Source: Ilumatobacteraceae bacterium
GTDB taxonomy: Bacteria > Actinomycetota > Acidimicrobiia > Acidimicrobiales > Ilumatobacteraceae
Assembly (NCBI GenBank): GCA_007117775.1
Contig: SKFX01000066.1
Span: 1-7,253 of the forward strand
Reading direction: 5' to 3'
Length of the DNA: 7,253 nt
The notes below the pieces were generated by a model. The model was given only the letters and a program-made list of their open reading frames with translations, ran no database searches and was not told the DNA's origin. Below are positions 6,165 to 7,253 of the stretch, one piece after another (position 1 is the stretch's first letter; each line of letters begins with the position of its first letter). The position numbers were made by a program, and so were the translations under genes.

Positions 6165-6812
6165 ATGCGACGAATCGACAAGGCCGACCGGATCGGTGTC
6201 ATCCTCGACGACCTCTATCCCGATCCCCCGGTCCCCCTCCACCACCACGATCCATACACGCTGTTGGTGGCGGTCGCGCTGTCGGCCCAGACCACCGACA
6301 AGAAGGTCAACGAGGTCACCCCGGCACTGTTCGCCGTGGCCGACACACCCGAGAAGATGGCGACGCTCGAACCTGACGAGATCCGGAGCATCATCGCCGA
6401 GATCGGCCTTGCGCCGACCAAGGCACGCAACCTGCGCACGATGGCCGAGCAGATCATCGACGCCGGTGGCGAGGTGATCGCCGACTGGGAGTTCCTCGAG
6501 TCGCTCGCCGGGGTCGGCCACAAGACTGCGAGCGTGGTCATGGCCGGGGCGTTCGGGGTGCCGGCGTTCCCCGTGGACACCCATATCCATCGCCTCGCAG
6601 CTCGCTGGGGACTGTCATCGGGACGTTCGGTCGAACAGACCGAGCGCGATCTCAAAGCGGTGTTCGCTCCTGAGACCTGGAACCGACGCCATCTGCAGAT
6701 CATCTTCTTCGGCCGCGAATACTGCCCGGCGCGCCACCACGACCTGACCGGATGTCCGATCTGTTCATGGGCGGCGACCAAGAAGCGCATCCGAGCCGAG
6801 CAGCGCCGGTGA
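6165..6812 (+). CDS. nth: Endonuclease III (DNA glycosylase/AP lyase)
   Basis: 215-residue base-excision repair enzyme that removes oxidised pyrimidines and cleaves the abasic site by beta-elimination. The helix-hairpin-helix is LAGVGHKTA (residues 114-122) with the catalytic lysine at 120. The catalytic aspartate is Asp138 (VDTHIHR). Both fall at the same numbers as in E. coli Nth. Early residues LLVAVALSAQTTDKKVNEV (33-51) are the conserved substrate-pocket helix. The C-terminal iron-sulfur loop is unusual: Cys187, Cys197 and Cys200 give C-X9-C-X2-C and no fourth cysteine follows, while His191 and His192 lie inside the loop. The usual pattern is C-X6-C-X2-C-X5-C. The rest of the enzyme is intact, so glycosylase activity is expected. 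Translation is probably leaderless. Confidence 0.95.
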   Translation: MRRIDKADRIGVILDDLYPDPPVPLHHHDPYTLLVAVALSAQTTDKKVNEVTPALFAVADTPEKMATLEPDEIRSIIAEIGLAPTKARNLRTMAEQIIDAGGEVIADWEFLESLAGVGHKTASVVMAGAFGVPAFPVDTHIHRLAARWGLSSGRSVEQTERDLKAVFAPETWNRRHLQIIFFGREYCPARHHDLTGCPICSWAATKKRIRAEQRR

Positions 6813-6907
6813 TGCCGAGCCAGCCGGTGATGTCCGGCAGCACGGCCTCCAGCAGGTGCATCACGGCGCACCACAGGCCACCAAGATCCTCCGACATCAT
6901 CGTGGCA

Positions 6908-6913
6908 TAGGCT
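6908..6913 (+). promoter_or_regulatory. Candidate -10 box, leaderless start of the last gene
   Basis: TAGGCT fits TANNNT and ends 6 nt before the ATG at 6920, with no Shine-Dalgarno between. This supports that ATG as the start of the gene at the right edge. Confidence 0.45.
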
Positions 6914-6919
6914 CAGACG

Positions 6920-7253
6920 ATGGACTCCGATGTCGAGGTGCCCAGCGATATCAATCTCGGCCGCGGTGCCTTCGCCGAGGTGGTGGAGTGGGCCTGTGAG
7001 CGACTCGACGTCGGCCGGATCGCCACCGACGAGGTCCGCCGGCGGGCCGCAGCGGTCGACCATCTGATCGGGCTCGGCTACCAGACCGGCGGACTCGAGT
7101 TCCACCATGACGGCTCCGAGCGGGTCGACTTCCTGCTCCACTGCAACTCCCGCCGCACCGCCTTCGGCGACGGTGTCGAGACCCCGGAGTGGTTCGACGC
7201 GCTGATCGAGTGCACCATCGACGACGAGGCGCCCGCACCCGCTGCGACGCCGC
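6920..7253 (+). CDS. Unrecognised gene, 5' part only
   Basis: The frame is open from the ATG at 6920 to the window edge, giving 111 codons. The protein starts with an acidic segment (MDSDVEVPSDINLG), then an amphipathic helical stretch with many charged residues (FAEVVEWACERLDVGRIATDEVRRRAAAVDHL interrupted only by short turns). A region around residues 50-80 follows with FHHDGSERVDFLLHC, and then an Ala/Pro-rich acidic end. There is no signal peptide or membrane segment, so it is likely cytoplasmic. Third codon positions are strongly G/C, which supports real coding. I do not recognise a family and assign no function. An antisense open frame here is arginine-rich and reads as a shadow. Confidence 0.7.
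   Translation, partial: MDSDVEVPSDINLGRGAFAEVVEWACERLDVGRIATDEVRRRAAAVDHLIGLGYQTGGLEFHHDGSERVDFLLHCNSRRTAFGDGVETPEWFDALIECTIDDEAPAPAATP

Noticed and set aside
6215..7141. 308-codon minus-strand frame opposite nth and the last gene
   Set aside because: It covers nth, whose active site is plain, and has no recognisable domain. Only the short part between the genes (6813-6900) looked at all coding and is listed as a low-interest finding.

Overview
This is a GC-rich window from what is most likely an actinobacterium. The evidence is the furA-katG gene pair, a FurA that closely resembles the mycobacterial protein, G/C-biased third codon positions, and several genes that appear to be translated from leaderless mRNAs. 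Acidimicrobiia (Ilumatobacter-like) is my best guess below phylum, but that is inference. The window looks like chromosomal housekeeping and accessory DNA. I see no insertion sequence, CRISPR array, rRNA, tRNA or phage gene.

Layout, left to right. (1) Minus strand, 1-1538: a CPA2-family cation/proton antiporter whose C-terminus, starting a universal-stress-type domain, runs off the left edge. (2) Plus strand, 1563-2843: a 426-residue predicted lipoprotein of unknown function, divergent from the antiporter with only 24 bp between the proposed start codons. (3) Plus strand, 2929-3414 and 3520-5688: furA and katG, a peroxide-response operon of a Fur-family repressor and a bifunctional catalase-peroxidase. 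It has a well-formed promoter, a nested palindrome as candidate operator, a CA-rich G-poor leader before katG, and a strong hairpin terminator at 5721-5753. (4) Minus strand, 5776-6048: a small GlsB/YeaQ/YmgE-type membrane protein, convergent with katG and sharing the terminator. (5) Plus strand, 6165-6812: endonuclease III (nth), with an altered iron-sulfur cysteine motif. (6) Plus strand, 6920 to the right edge: the start of an unrecognised gene.

How the genes relate. FurA probably represses its own promoter and, through cotranscription, katG; oxidation of FurA would relieve this. No TA dinucleotide occurs in the furA-katG gap, so a separate katG promoter of the usual type is unlikely. Endonuclease III repairs oxidised pyrimidines and the YeaQ-type protein belongs to a stress-associated family. 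The neighbourhood therefore has a loose oxidative-stress theme, but only furA-katG is a clear operon.

The least expected observations are four. Four plus-strand genes share a TANNNT hexamer 6-8 nt before a start codon that is always preceded by CG, a leaderless signature. Nth has a C-X9-C-X2-C motif without the usual fourth cysteine. The Shine-Dalgarno of the antiporter and the -10 box of the lipoprotein gene meet in a 24-bp divergent gap. The furA promoter contains nested palindromes. I found no clearly new multi-gene system.
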